In this document: piece after piece, positions 30,909 through 43,159 of the stretch
Numbering within the stretch: position 1 is the stretch's first letter
How the letters are laid out: each line of letters begins with the position of its first letter
DNA from: Tanytarsus gracilentus
Lineage: Eukaryota; Arthropoda; Insecta; Diptera; Chironomidae
Length of the DNA: 64,000 bases
Reading direction: 5' to 3'
Assembly: GCA_038502055.1 (NCBI GenBank)
Contig: JAXRKN010000032.1
Span: 1,984,001 to 2,048,000 of the forward strand
Made by a program: the position numbers and the translations under genes
Notes under the pieces: model-generated
Told to the model about the DNA's origin: nothing
The model's input: only the letters and a program-made list of their open reading frames with translations
The model's database searches: none

Positions 30909-31541
30909 TTTATTAGACTTCTCTCCTCAAAGTCCAAAACTCGACTGATTTCATGATGGCTCAGTTTGTACCTTAGATAAATTTCCTTTGAAGTTGATAA
31001 GAAAAAGCTTTTTATTCATTGCATTGATCAGAGTTGTTTTTTATTTCAGATTTCTTTTTAAATTTGCAAAATTAAATTCGTTTAAAAAATTATCAAGGAC
31101 CTTTAGCAATGGATTTTAATTTCGGTGGAGACAATTTATTAAAATTTTCAGTCATGGCCAATAATTTTTTTATCGCGAAGAAATTTGTCATAGAAAATTA
31201 TGGGTTGATTGCACTCTTAAGTTCGTTTAAAGCATTAGGTTTTGTTGAAAAGATTCATAAAGTGTGAAAGTTGTTGAATTTCTTAAAATTCCATGTGCGG
31301 ACATTTATTTTCTGTTAAAGATACTTTTTAAAGTAAATTTAAATGTTTAACGGCAAAAAATGTCTTCACTGAAATTTATAAATTTCAACCGACCATCACT
31401 TTCAAATTTAAAGCCTAGATGTGAGTAGCTTACAATTTATGCACAAATTTAATATTTTAATGTGCACGTTATAAACGTACGATTATGTTAAATACTAAAC
31501 CTTACATCACATACTTTTAACACTTTATTTATATATTCGGA
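30909..31541. other. Spacer between tandem acyltransferase genes
   Basis: Holds the promoter side of copy A and the 3' side of copy B. AT-rich, no frame supported. Confidence 0.4.
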
Positions 31542-32438
31542 CTAGTTTATTAATTTTTTGTTTGGTAAATGCGGTTGGTTTAGCTTAACCTCTTTGGTAT
31601 TTTCAATGTACTTTTCTATCATGAGTTGTCTCGTTTTTTGCATGAGCTGATCAATGTCGTCATGTTTTAGACCTTCGGTGGAGAGCGGCGGCAATGCCTC
31701 AATAATTATTTCACTTGAGTTAAATATTTTTTGCTTTTTATCAAGAAAAACTGTATACGAACTAAAAACGACAGGTACAATCGGAACCTGAGATGTGATT
31801 GCGACTGAGAATGCACCTTTTTTGAACTCATGAATTGTTCCTGTGTTTCTCCTCGTGCCCTCGGGAAAAATCCACAATTTTATATTTTTCTTTTTAAGCT
31901 CATTCATTGCCTCATTCATGGTGTTTTTAGCTTTGTCAACTTGATATCTATCGATAAAAATTAGTCCACATAGGTACGCACACAGACCAAACGGAAACAC
32001 ATAAAGCAGCTCTCTTTTTGCGACCACCGTCGTTTTTCCCATAACATTCCAAATAGTGAACATTCCAAGGATATCGAGAGAGCTTTGATGATTACAAATG
32101 ATGACACATGATTCTTCTTTTTCAATATGCTCGCTTCCTTTAAGTTTCCACGATAATCCAATTATCTTTGAAATGTAGCAACAAAACTTACTTGCTGTTC
32201 TAAAATTCAAAAAAAAAGATTATAAAAATCATTTTCACACTCAATTTATCGATTTTTTTACTCACAACAAATTGAGTACATTTGAAGGTTTAAGAAGAAA
32301 GTATGGAAAAAGGATGAAACTATTGAATATGACACCAGCGTAATATGTCAAAAATTTAAGATAATATTTAAGAGAGTTCGATGTCTCGTACAGCAGAAAA
32401 ATGATGAGAAATAATGCGATTATTTCCAAATAAAACAT
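31542..32438 (-). CDS. 1-acyl-glycerol-3-phosphate acyltransferase, copy B
   Basis: Minus strand exons 32266-32438 and 31542-32199 (276 aa). Same plan as copy A: an N-terminal membrane segment, NHQSSLD (HX4D), AKRELLYVFPFG, FPEGTRR and VPIVPVVFSSY. The phase-2 first intron is at the identical place in both copies, which supports tandem duplication. All catalytic motifs are intact, so both copies should be active ER enzymes of phosphatidate synthesis. It is divergently arranged with centrin, with 632 bp between the start codons. Confidence 0.9.
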
Positions 32439-33070
32439 TGCAAAATTTTTATTTTTTCACCGCGAGACAAAAGTTTTCTTTTCACGATGTCAGATGATTT
32501 TTTTATCACATCGATGTGTGTTTTCTCACGTTTATGCACTTATCAAATAATTTAGAGACAATTAGTCCGTTTGACGAAAAATAAATTAAATTTACAACGC
32601 ACTTTTGCGGCTCTTTTCGATCGATAAAATTGTCGTTGCACTATAGATGTATGTTGCGAGTGCTTGGAAAATGTTTTGTGATGTGATGTTTTATTTGCGA
32701 ATTGCTTAGGGGTGATTTTTCATAGACAAAAAAAATTATTTTGTAACGTTTAAAAATATTTTCAAAAATAAATTTTAGCTTACGAAGGGTTCGTCAAAAA
32801 AAAATATTTTTCCCTCGAAAGTTGTTTTTTTCCTTAAAATTAAATAAATAGAATTAGAAGAGATATTTTTAAAATAATTTAACGGGATATAAAATTTTAA
32901 AGAAATAAATAAAATAAATCTTCCATATCTTGTCATCAAACAAGAAATTTATTTCACAAAATTTTAACACAAAAAAAAGTTTAATTTGTTGTCAAGGAAA
33001 TAAATAAGAATTATTACCATCACAGCAAACATTTGTTGAGGATAAACAATCAATTAGAGGTTAAAGGAAA
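32439..33070. promoter_or_regulatory. Divergent promoter region, acyltransferase B and centrin
   Basis: 632 bp between the two opposing ATG codons. Very AT-rich; no specific motif can be named with confidence. Confidence 0.4.
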
Positions 33071-33664
33071 ATGGTAAGATATTAATTAAGGCATTTTTAA
33101 GAAATCAATATGTTACAGAAAATTTCTTTAATTTTTAAGGCTGATAAAAAATCCACAACTGTTGCAACAACAACTTCATCGACGGCCTCACGAAAGAAAA
33201 GTGGTCCAAAATTTGAGCTTACGGATGAGCAAAAGAATGACATAAAAGAGGCGTTCGATCTCTTTGATACAAATGGAACGGGCGTGATCGACATCAAGGA
33301 ACTAAAAGTGGCAATTCGAGCACTCGGATTTGAGCCTAAAAAAGAAGAAATCAAAAAAATGATCGCTGACATCGATAAGGAAGGCACAGGAAAATTATCA
33401 TATGCTGATTTTCTCTCGCTCATGACCGTGAAAATGGCTGAGAAGGACACACGTGAAGAAATCCTTAAAGCTTTTCGTTTATTCGACGACGACGAAACAG
33501 GAACGATTTCATTCAAAAATCTCAAGCGCGTGGCAAAGGAATTGGGCGAAAATTTGACTGATGAAGAATTACAGGAGATGATCGATGAAGCTGACCGAGA
33601 TGGCGATGGAGAGGTGAACAAGGAAGAATTTTTACGAATTATGCAAAAAACACAATTGTACTAA
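33071..33664 (+). CDS. Centrin (EF-hand calcium-binding protein)
   Basis: Exon 1 is only the ATG (33071-33073), followed by an intron 33074-33139. Exon 2 (33140-33664) completes 175 aa, close to the usual 172. After a Thr/Ser-rich N-tail come four EF-hands with loops DTNGTGVIDIKE, DKEGTGKLSYAD, DDDETGTISFKN and DRDGDGEVNKEE. Loops 1 and 4 look fully calcium competent; loops 2 and 3 are less regular. The GFEPKKEEIKKM segment is typical of centrin rather than calmodulin. Centrins work in centrioles and basal bodies, in nuclear pore mRNA export and with XPC in repair. The in-frame upstream start at 33110 would lie inside the intron and is less likely. Confidence 0.92.
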
Positions 33665-35262
33665 ATTATTCCAAAATTCAATTTAAACTCACAATGATCT
33701 CGCTTCGATGCACATTTAAATCTGTCTATTTTGTAAATTAAAGTTGTACCCTGTCAAAAATGCAAAAATACATCAAATAAAATCAAAAATCTATCCGAAA
33801 AAGGAAAATTTTGAATTTAGCTCTCCGATTTTAAAGCTAAAATAATTGTTTTATTAAGAGGAATCGTTATTATTATCCTTCATAAGGTATTACAATTTTT
33901 TATGATCTCCTGATTTTTCTTTCAATTCTTCTTATTATTTACTTTCCGATGCACGTTCATGACTTTTATAAGCGAGATATAATTTTTTTAATTATTGATT
34001 CGATTCTTTATATCTATCCACTCTAAAAAATTGCATAAAATATTTTAGCAGTGATATTTTCCATTAATTTTTGTCTGCTGGTCCAAATAGCAAATTTACG
34101 CGAGTTTATAGTAAATTCTTAGCGTCATCACACATGCATTGTGGGGGTTGTTAATAAATTGTGTAATGTCTTAAGTATTAGAGGAGGGAAGGTGGGACAA
34201 AGGGGATTTTTTTAAACTAAAAATAACTTTAAAAAAGTTGGATTACATTAAAAATTATTTATCACGAAATTTATGGACAATCCCCACAATTATGAGCTTA
34301 TTACAATATCCTGAATACAACAGTTTATATTTTTAAATATCGCATTTAATAAAAAGTGTCATAGCAAAAATTCTCAAATACTTTTTTTGATTTCACAATT
34401 TTTGAGCACTAAAAATATCAAAAAAGAGAATTGTCATCACGGTTTAATTCGTGATTTATTACAAAAGCTACATTCTCATAATTCACATTCTTGCGGAATT
34501 ATTCTCACACACGCATTAACCATTAAATGGCGATTTACTTCTTCCGCTAAATCATATTTTATCTACTTTCATTCCTCAGCTCTCTATAGTTTCATGTAAT
34601 TCAAAAGCTTACAAAAAAGGCAGCACACTTTACAGTGATTAACGCGCATTTAAATTTTTAAACACTTTTAAATATATTGAAAAATATTTTCAAAAAAAGT
34701 TTTTTGCAACATTGATATTGAATTCACAATAAGTCTTTTAGCCTGATGCAATGAGTTGAACATAGAAATTTAAATGTATGAAAATTTTATCTATGTATTA
34801 GGACTGCAACAGGTGTTGCCGATAGAACTGGAAAGATTCTGAGATGTATTTTTTTTGAGCATTGCATTGATAGAGTATTATAGAGTTACAAGTTTGTAGA
34901 GTGTTTAAAATCATAGGAAAATTAAAAAACTAAATTATTATTTTTTTGATTTTCACTCTCACTTAATTATATAAATTTTGATGCGCAAGCATTTTTTATG
35001 TTTTAATTTTTTTAAAATGGTTTTTTTAAGGAACTTAAAGCATTTGTAAATTTGACAAGGCAAGCGCGAGCGCTTAAAAATTTAGCATCAATCACATTTT
35101 TGCAGACATAAAATTTTATCAGGCTTTCATTTTTGCAGGTATAGAGAGATAACGAATACTTTTCTGTAATATCAATTATCAGTGCATTTTAAGCAATTTT
35201 AATTTATATGATAATTACTTTTGGTATGGCGAAAAAAAATTAAGAACTTAGCGATTCACAAA
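33665..35262. other. Convergent spacer, centrin and stathmin 3' regions
   Basis: Contains both 3' untranslated regions; AT-rich with homopolymer runs. No exon, RNA gene or ordered repeat recognised. Confidence 0.4.
33776..33781 (+). terminator. AATAAA poly(A) signal of centrin
   Basis: Canonical hexamer about 110 nt after the stop codon. Confidence 0.5.
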
Positions 35263-37263
35263 CTAATCCGAAACTGGAACCTCAATCTTTTCTACCTGTT
35301 GGTTCAATGCCTTATTTTGTCGAACGAGTGCAGCACGACGCTCCTAAAAGAGAAAATGAAATTGTTAACATCCAAGATGTGAGATTGCATGTCCATAATA
35401 ATATGTTTTTTTGATTAAAGCTATCAACACACGCTAGGAGAAAGGAATGACTCATGCATTTTGTATAAATGTGGTGAATGTGAGTGTGGCAAAATTAAAT
35501 TGTGATAGTCAATGATTTAAAGGATAAGAGAGACTGTGAGACCTACATGGATCTTAATGCCTTCGAGGCGCTTCTCAATTTCCCTCAAACGATTCTGTTC
35601 GGCAATAAATAATTTGTTTTCAATCACACGTGTTTGCTCTTCACGCTTCTCGCGCGAGTCAAGCGTATGACGGACTTCCGCAAGTTTGACCGAGTTCTAA
35701 TAGATCAACACAAAATGCGATGGGGTTAATGATGAGGGTGAGAGTGAAACATAAATTAAAGTTGAACAAAAATAGACGGATATGTGATTAGTATTAGAAA
35801 AAGAAGGTAAAGTAAAGTTTATAATAAGAACCATAAAATAAATGAGACATTCTCTATTTTTTTTGTCAAACTCAAAGTGCGACTTACATGTTCTCGCAAG
35901 CGATTCAATATGCGCTTAATATTCTCGTCACGTAAATTGGCAGCGGCTTTCAATTTGTCATTCAGAGCATTTCGTTCCTCGACTTTTTGCCTTTCCATCA
36001 TCTCCTTATTTCGCTTGATCTCGTCCGTATGATTCTACATGGAATTTGTTGAGACAATGAATGTGTTTGTTTGCAATTAAAACTTGAATATAGTTTTACC
36101 TTGAGCTTCTCTCGCATGTCTGATATGATGGCCTCACGTTTCTCCTCCGAATGTTCCATCTTGGTGATCAGCGTCTCCTTTGCCTGGCACATGAACTCAT
36201 TGTTCAATTCATCTTTCTTGCGTGTGGCTTCCTCAATTCTCGCCATCTTATTTGTCCAGTCGGCAATCTTCTTGGCTTCGTGCATCTAATTTTTAAATGA
36301 TTTTTGAAATTTGCAATTACTTACAGAAAATTAATGAAACCTTACCAAACGTCTCTCCTCAGCTGCCTTCAATTTTTCAGCAATTTCTTCAGCCGACGAA
36401 GGCTTTGGAGTTGCAGCGGCAGTGCCATTTTGCTGTACGGCTTTCGGAATTTGAACTTGAGAAAGATTCGGCTCGGCCATTATGACTTCATACCGCAATC
36501 CACCTTTCGACTTCTCCTGACAACGAATTTCAGTTGCTGTGGAAACAAGCACGCAAAGTTTTTAAATTTAATTTCCATTTTTTTCATTATTGCATTTCAA
36601 CCAACCCTTTAGAGGTATTTCCGCTATTGGCGTCATTCTAATGAGTCATCGTTGCATTTTCTTATTAAGTTTTTGGCAAATTTTTTAAAACGAGAAGCCA
36701 AAAATTTTCTCATATCAATTACACTCGTGCATTACTTTATGCGTTTAACGTGTGATATAAGAATTAGAGTGGAAAAACACTCAATATGGAACTGCTGAGC
36801 GAGGGTGCCAAGTAGACATTGAGAGTGTCTCGTCAAGCCGTCTAGTCACGCAAAGCTAGCAGCTACCTAGCGAATTTATCTTTACGATTATTGACACATT
36901 TTTGCACTAAAGTTAGAAATTTTATTAATTGGGTTGACTTGAAAGTTGTATGAATTTTTTTTCCTGGATATTTAAAATTTTAATTTTTCTAAATTCTTTA
37001 AAAAATTCTTTGATTCAGTAAATTTTATTAAATACCTATATCAAAATAATCGATTAATATCCGAAAAAACTTCACCCGGCTTGAAATTTCACTCAAACTT
37101 CTTTTTATTTTGAGTAATAAAATGCAACAACGACTCATCCACTCTGCATAATATAGATTTTCCATAAAAAACTACTCACTGATAAATTTCACCTTCTTCG
37201 AGGCCTTTGGCTGTTTGGCCCTAACTTTACCCGGCTGCTTTTTCACCAATGACTGCCCGTTGA
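35263..37263 (-). CDS. stai: Stathmin (first exon not found)
   Basis: Minus strand exons 37180-37263, 36346-36536, 36100-36285, 35888-36034, 35547-35696 and 35263-35343 join in frame to 278 codons, lacking the N-terminal exon. The core shows TEIRCQEKSKGGLRYEVI, the stathmin-like regulatory segment, then a long helix with EEIAEKLKAAEERR, RIEEATRKKDELNNEF, KREAIISDMREKLK and NLRDENIKRILNRL. Stathmins bind two tubulin dimers and destabilise microtubules; in flies the gene is needed for axonal microtubule stability. The exon at 35547-35696 plus the last exon extend the helix beyond the usual tubulin-binding repeats and may be alternatively used. A basic first visible exon (VKKQPGKVRAKQPKASKKVK) hints at an N-terminal extension. 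Confidence 0.9.
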
Positions 37264-38582
37264 CTACAAAAAAAGATGAAAATTGTTCAAATTACACTTT
37301 TTAAAGTATTGATTTTTCATCTCGTATTTTTATGACTTTATTTCTCTCGACCACCGCCACATGAGTGTGGAGGATCATAAAATTCAGACTGGCAGACCAT
37401 AAAATTGTAAAATTGCACAGGAAAGTTTGTTCAGTTCTAGATAAAACGTGAACTCTTAAAAATCAATAGCTTCATTCTTCTTCTTCGCACTATCTAAGGA
37501 TGTGAGTCATCTTTTGTGATTCACTTGAGACACTTTTTATGGCAATTTAATTATGTCGCATGGATGAAGAAGAAAATGCGATTTCTTCTATAAGACACAT
37601 GAACATAAAATTATTAAACACACACACACACACACACAATCACATGCCAGATGTGGTAGACAATAAATTAAACGTTGTGAAATATGCTCGAGTAGAAACT
37701 TACTTCCTGGTGCCGGCAAATGTGGGACGCGACACGAGTGACAGAAACATTGGACCAAAGAATCGCGAACTAACGTTATCAGCATGTTAATTGGCTTTTA
37801 TAATTGTGACTTTAGAGTTAAAAAAATTGCTTTCTTTGACACACTCAAAAATAAGGGTGGGGTCGCAGCAATGAGAGAAAAAATTGCCTTTGAAGAAGAA
37901 AGAAACTCAAGAAAAACTTTTTTCTCTCCCTGTTTTATTTCGTATTGTATTATGTGCTTCCGCTTTAAAGGATCTAACCACGATGAGTGTAAGGAACGAA
38001 CTGCGCGAAAAATGCTTTTTAAAAATCAAATGCGAAAAGGACAAACACACACTGTGTGCCTTCGGGTGGAATTCGCTTTAACTTTTGATCATGCGCCAGC
38101 CAGCCTCGCACAAAGCTTCCGACTTTTTCTCCTCTCTTTACAAAAGCGTGTCATCATATGGTTGAAAATTAAAAACTAAAATAATTTTAATATTTTAAGA
38201 TAAATTTTTTATTTGACTTTTTTAACAATTGGAAAAAATTGTATATGGTAAAATATAACAAAATTAATTTGTTCGAAAAAATAAGATAACAAAAATAATA
38301 TTTTTCATCCTTCCCTGTTTTGTAAAGTGTCGTGGAAACTTAAACGGAATGGTGGGTTAGTGAAATTAAAATTAAATTTTCTGTTTTACAGAAATTGCAC
38401 TGGGAAAAATTTTAAGTAAAAAATGTAGATTTTTAAAGCTCACAATTTTTTTTTTGCAAACATCAAGATCAAAAAATTTAACAGTCAATATTTCATGCTT
38501 CAAAAATAATGCACTGAAAGAATACAGCATAAATTATTATGCTTTTCCATATATATAATTTCGAAGGCAAGATGTAAATTTT
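37264..38582. other. Probable stathmin upstream intron/promoter and spacer
   Basis: Includes a CA microsatellite at 37618-37639. The plus-strand frame of 131 codons at 37784 has no family features and atypical composition, so I do not call it. The missing stathmin first exon may be here. The 3' region of the phosphatase gene occupies the right end. Confidence 0.4.
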
Positions 38583-40715
38583 CTAATCAATTGTATCGGG
38601 TTTGGGCGATGGGCATCGTTTAATAACTGTGAACGGATCGCTGATACCAATCATGCTGGAGTATCCTCGACTACCCGTTGACTGGAAGTAGAGAAATACG
38701 AATCGTCCTGCCAACGGCAAATCTATAGATGCAGAGAAGTTTATTGAAAGATTGCGTGCACACTCGAGAACCCTATCGTTAGCAGTCTCTGTATACTCAT
38801 ATCCATAATACTCGTCGTATCCCGTAAAGTTTTCACTATAAACTCCAATCCAATCGGCACTGCCACAGACTGAAAATGTATTTCTTAAATTATTTCAAAC
38901 GCGAAAAAGATGTTTTTGTTAATTTACCAAAATTAGGTGGCAAAATGTACTCAACGAGATTGTCTTCACTGTTGTTCCACACAGCAAGTGGTTTAAACTT
39001 AATTAGCAAACCACTGATGTCATCTTCGGGTGCCTGATCATCATCGTCATCGTTATCAGTAAAATCGATGCAGTCGAAAAATTCACATAATTCATCATCA
39101 TCAGAATCGTTATTTGACACATGATCAATTTGAGTTGATTGTTGTTCATGATGCAACATGACATTATTGACAATAAGGGAAGGCAGTTTATTGGGAGTAG
39201 ATAAAGAAGGACGTTTTGATTTTAGAACACTCTTACGATAAAGTTCTTTTACCTACGAGTTAGTTAATGTTTTTTATGTAAAGTTAAATGATAATAATAA
39301 TGAAATTAGCTTATTAAAAATGTCCTCTAAAAACACTACTGAGGTGATGATAAAATATTTGTAAATATTAAAAAACTCACGGTAAGCGTAAATTCAGACG
39401 AAACCGGTTTATGATCACTAATATCATAGTTTGGATGGCTCTTATATGAAAGTTGTTCGAGATGAAGAGTGACATTCTTCAGAATTTTGTTCTTGGCCTT
39501 GTAGAGAATTCTATCACACCACGCCGGTCTCCGTTTCATATCGTAGTCGTTTGACTCTGGTACAAACTTAAAAGTCGGTGGAAATTGTGGAAGTCTTTCG
39601 ACAAGCTCCGAAAAAGCTTTGCCCTCACACATGATCGACGAAAGTTGATCGATTTTGATGAGCTCATGCAGTCGATCTTTTTTAATCATTTCTCTAATTT
39701 CTTCGGGACTATAATTTTGAGATAACGAATGCGAGAAAAGGCGAAAATTGAGATCGCCAAACCAAAAGACGTAATCGTGCTCGAAAATATTTTTGCTAAC
39801 TTTGACACTGAAATGCGTTGCTTCCTTAATGCGCTGATAGTCGTTTATTCGTTCTTCTATCATCTCATCGTGTGCCGCTAAATGAGCATTAACGAGACAT
39901 ATTGAACTACCATAACAGTTCATTCTAATAGCGACGGCTCCCTTATTTCCCCACCTACCAAATATAATATAAATTGATTTTTAACATTCAATTTGAACTA
40001 TTCTCACAATTAACACGATTAATTGACACTGAATTTGACCAAATATATAAATTAATTAATTTTTAAAAGGGAAGGTAGATTTGTTGTTCGCTTAATGATA
40101 AAATAAAATCTTGACAACTCACATGCCTCCGAATCCCGTGCGAGTGTATTCACCCTCTATCTCACGTATATGATAGAGATGCTTCTTCTTAACGAAAACT
40201 GTCATCAATAGTCCCTGCATTTGATCCGTCTTAACGCAGATATAATCAAGAGGCTTGAGCAATTCTTTTAGCCTTTGAACCCATGGATCGACTTTGAAGA
40301 AGCTTGTGATAACGTTCTGTGGATTGGCATTGACCTCCTGAAGTCCTACAATGTAGATATCAGGAAGATTTTTATCTTTACAATGCGGATCAATGTCTAA
40401 GAGGTCATTGAGCTTTAAATTGTCGGGATATTTCGTAGAAACATTCCAAGTAACGATGTAAAGTCTACAAAATAGAAGAAAAAATATTTGTGATCGTAGA
40501 ATGACGAAATAAAAATAACCGCATCTCAATGATGACGTAAAGCATAAAATATTCTTGAATAGATAAATGAATTTTCATAAATGAGTGTGCATCGTTCCGC
40601 AACATCTTGATGAACTTAAATCTATCTTGACCTTCGACAAAATATCTTGTTCATCATCATCATCATCATCCGATTGGCCTTGAACTTATTTTTAGTCTCA
40701 CCTCAGATTCCACAT
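38583..40715 (-). CDS. INPP5K: Inositol polyphosphate 5-phosphatase, INPP5K/SKIP type
   Basis: Minus strand exons 40702-40715, 40123-40464, 39381-39954, 38928-39252 and 38583-38869 (513 aa). The first exon is 14 nt and encodes MWNL. The catalytic domain opens LYIVTWNVST and carries VFWFGDLNFR, RRPAWCDRIL and ISDHKPV, the hallmark 5-phosphatase motifs. A C-terminal SKICH domain (SADWIGVY, YGYEYTE) follows, as in INPP5K and INPP5J. These enzymes remove the 5-phosphate of PI(4,5)P2 and PI(3,4,5)P3 and act at the ER or plasma membrane. The linker between domains contains an unusual Asp-rich stretch (about residues 345-375). No N-terminal Pro-rich region is present, which favours INPP5K over INPP5J. 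Confidence 0.9.
40650..40669. repeat. CAT/ATC trinucleotide microsatellite in first intron
   Basis: Uninterrupted (CAT)n run just downstream of the 14-nt first coding exon of the 5-phosphatase gene. Confidence 0.7.
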
Positions 40716-41755
40716 TATTATTTTATTAGAATTGGAGACAGCGAGCAATGTAAATCAATTGAAAACTTTTAAATTTTATACTTTAAATTGCAATCGACGA
40801 CTTTGTACGGCAAATTTAGAGTAGCAGCTCACGTTGAAATCATTTCGAGACGAAGCGAGCGAGGAGCGTAACTGAAATGTAGCGAAAAAAAAAATATAGT
40901 GAACCATATGAGCACTTGGCACTGCATGACTTAATGTTATAATGTTATTACAAAGTATGTGGCCAGCATTGTTATGTGTATTTTTTTACAAGGTTGTACA
41001 ATTCACCCTAGTTTACTCGTGTAATGGTTTTTTGAACCACACATAAATCTAAAAATCATTTTTCCTTATCGATAAGGACTTTTACCGCAGTCTGCGATAA
41101 GATAAAAAAATCATAATTGGCAGTGCAAACATAGATTTGAAGAAAAAAACTGGTCGATTTAATTCTCACTTGACCGTGGGATATTCAACATTCAAATATT
41201 TCAATCTTCTTTTCACATCTCACGCAAAACATTTATCTTTAAATTGATCACACTCAATTTTGCGTGATAATTTTTTTTGTCTGAAAATTTTTAATTGCCA
41301 CTTTTAAAAGTTTATTAAATTTTTGCACTTTTTGCGCCTTGACTTGAATTAAAATTATTTTTTACCAGCACACAAACTTCTTATCAATCATAATTACCGT
41401 TAATTAGCGTTTAAAACTAATGATTTTCCACTTAATTTTCCATAAAAACTCAAGAGCGATTTTTTTGACACAAAAAATTAATTTTAACGAAACAACTGTA
41501 AAACTCGAAAACAACGAAAACCTCAGCAAGTCGAAAAAATTGTTTCGTTAAGTTTTCAGTGAAGATTTTTTTTCGATTGAGAAAAAAAATGAAAATTACT
41601 AAGCTATTTTATTTCTAGCGATTAAGTTAGAGTTTTCTTAGTTCGAGAGAATAATTGAGATTGTAAAAATTGTGCAAATAAGTTATTGAACAAAGAAAGT
41701 TGCCTTGCCTTAAACGTAAATAAGGAAAAAATATTTTAAAAGCTCAAAAAAGGAA
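40716..41755. promoter_or_regulatory. Divergent promoter region, 5-phosphatase and HDDC2
   Basis: About 1 kb between opposing starts. A GC-richer patch at about 40830-40880 (GACGAAGCGAGCGAGGAGCG) lies near the 5-phosphatase side. No named element can be assigned. Confidence 0.35.
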
Positions 41756-42758
41756 ATGTTTCATAGGAATTTCATAAGATTATTAAGCAGTAATAAAATC
41801 ATATTAACGCAAGTTATGAACTCATCGTCATCGTCTTCATCGACGACAGCTAATCATGTGAAATTCTTAGAGCTCGTTGGTAATGTAAAAGTAAGTAAAT
41901 CTGGATGTTAAAAATTCCCTGTGACCTTGTCAAACAGAAAAAAAGAAGAAATTCATTCATGGTCGCGAAGTTGTTACGTCGGTCGAGAAAAAAAATGTAT
42001 ACTGTCATTGAATGCATACAGCTAGAGAAAAACAGATGATTCTCGTTCATATTCACAATTCTTATTGTTTTCATCATGTGACACGTGCGAATATATAGCA
42101 ATAAATAATACAGTTATGCACCTTAATAGAGTTTTACATCTCAACTTAGTTTAATCTTAAAACGGTTAAATCGATAAATTTTTAAAATTTCTACAATGAT
42201 TCTTCATTTTAGCAACTAAAACGGACAGGATGGGTTTTACGTGGCGTGGAAGAGCCGGAGACCGTTAGCAGTCACATGTACAGAATGAGTATGATGAGTT
42301 TTCTCATTCCCGAGGACGCTCAAATTGACCGTATCAAGTGCATGCAGCTGGCTCTTGTTCACGACTTGGCAGAGAGTATCGTTGGGGATATTAGTCCCTT
42401 TTGTGGTATAAGTAAGCAGGAAAAGAGGCTAAGAGAGCACAAAGCAATAATTGAGATTAGTGCGCTATTGAGCAAATCCAATTCTGATGAGTTGCTGAAG
42501 CTTTTTGATGAATATGAAAGTCAGGAATCGAAAGAGGCTCAACTAGTTAAGGACTTTGATTTGTATGACATGATTTTGCAAGCATTCGAGTATGAGAAAC
42601 GTGATCAATCGCCTAATAGGCACGATGAATTCTTCGTCAATACCAAAGGAAAGTTTAAGCACGAATTAGTTAAGAAACTAGTGGATGAGTTGTATCAGCA
42701 ACGAGAGGAATATTATCAAAACTTTAGTCCAAAAGTAAAGGAGAAAAGCACCGGTTGA
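41756..42758 (+). CDS. HDDC2: HD-domain 5'-deoxynucleotidase, HDDC2/YfbR family
   Basis: Exons 41756-41890 and 42213-42758 (226 aa). The HD-domain metal ligands are visible: SHMYRMSMM, the LVHDLAESIVGDI doublet, and the distal Asp in VKDFDLYDMILQAFEYE. Family members hydrolyse deoxynucleoside monophosphates. The first ATG adds a basic leader (MFHRNFIRLLSS) that could be a mitochondrial presequence; an in-frame second Met before a serine run could give a cytosolic form. FLELVGNVKQLKRTGWVLRG is the conserved family opening and spans the intron, which confirms the splice. Confidence 0.92.
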
Positions 42759-43159
42759 TTGTTGCCAGATACTTAAAAATGAACTTTTATTTTTTATTTA
42801 AATCATTATAATTATACATCACGCCCAAATTTAACGTAAAAATCTATGAAAAAAATTGATCTCTTTTTTTTCTTCTCTCCCTTTCAAATGCGATATAGTC
42901 TAAATATTCAAACTAGCTAACGATTTGTTATTCTCTCTGTTTTTACGGGTATAGATGATTGATATGTTGTGTGTTGTGTGCATACACAGGATTTGAGTGA
43001 AAATCGATTGAAAAAAGATTAGTGAAATAAAAAAAATATTTTTCTGCTGGAAGCTTAACGGATTTTTTTGAATCTTATTATGACAATTTTTTTCGAGGGT
43101 GCACGGTAAGTTTAAATCTCAACCGAAAATTGCTCAACAAGTTTTGAAAATATTTAAAA
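42759..43159. other. Spacer between HDDC2 and nesd
   Basis: 400 bp of AT-rich 3' and 5' flanking DNA. No feature supported. Confidence 0.4.

Noticed and set aside
33097..33621. 174-codon minus-strand frame
   Set aside because: Shadow of the centrin exon; low-complexity Ser/Phe composition.
37784..38179. 131-codon plus-strand frame upstream of stathmin
   Set aside because: No family features, odd composition, and it lies opposite the expected stathmin 5' region.
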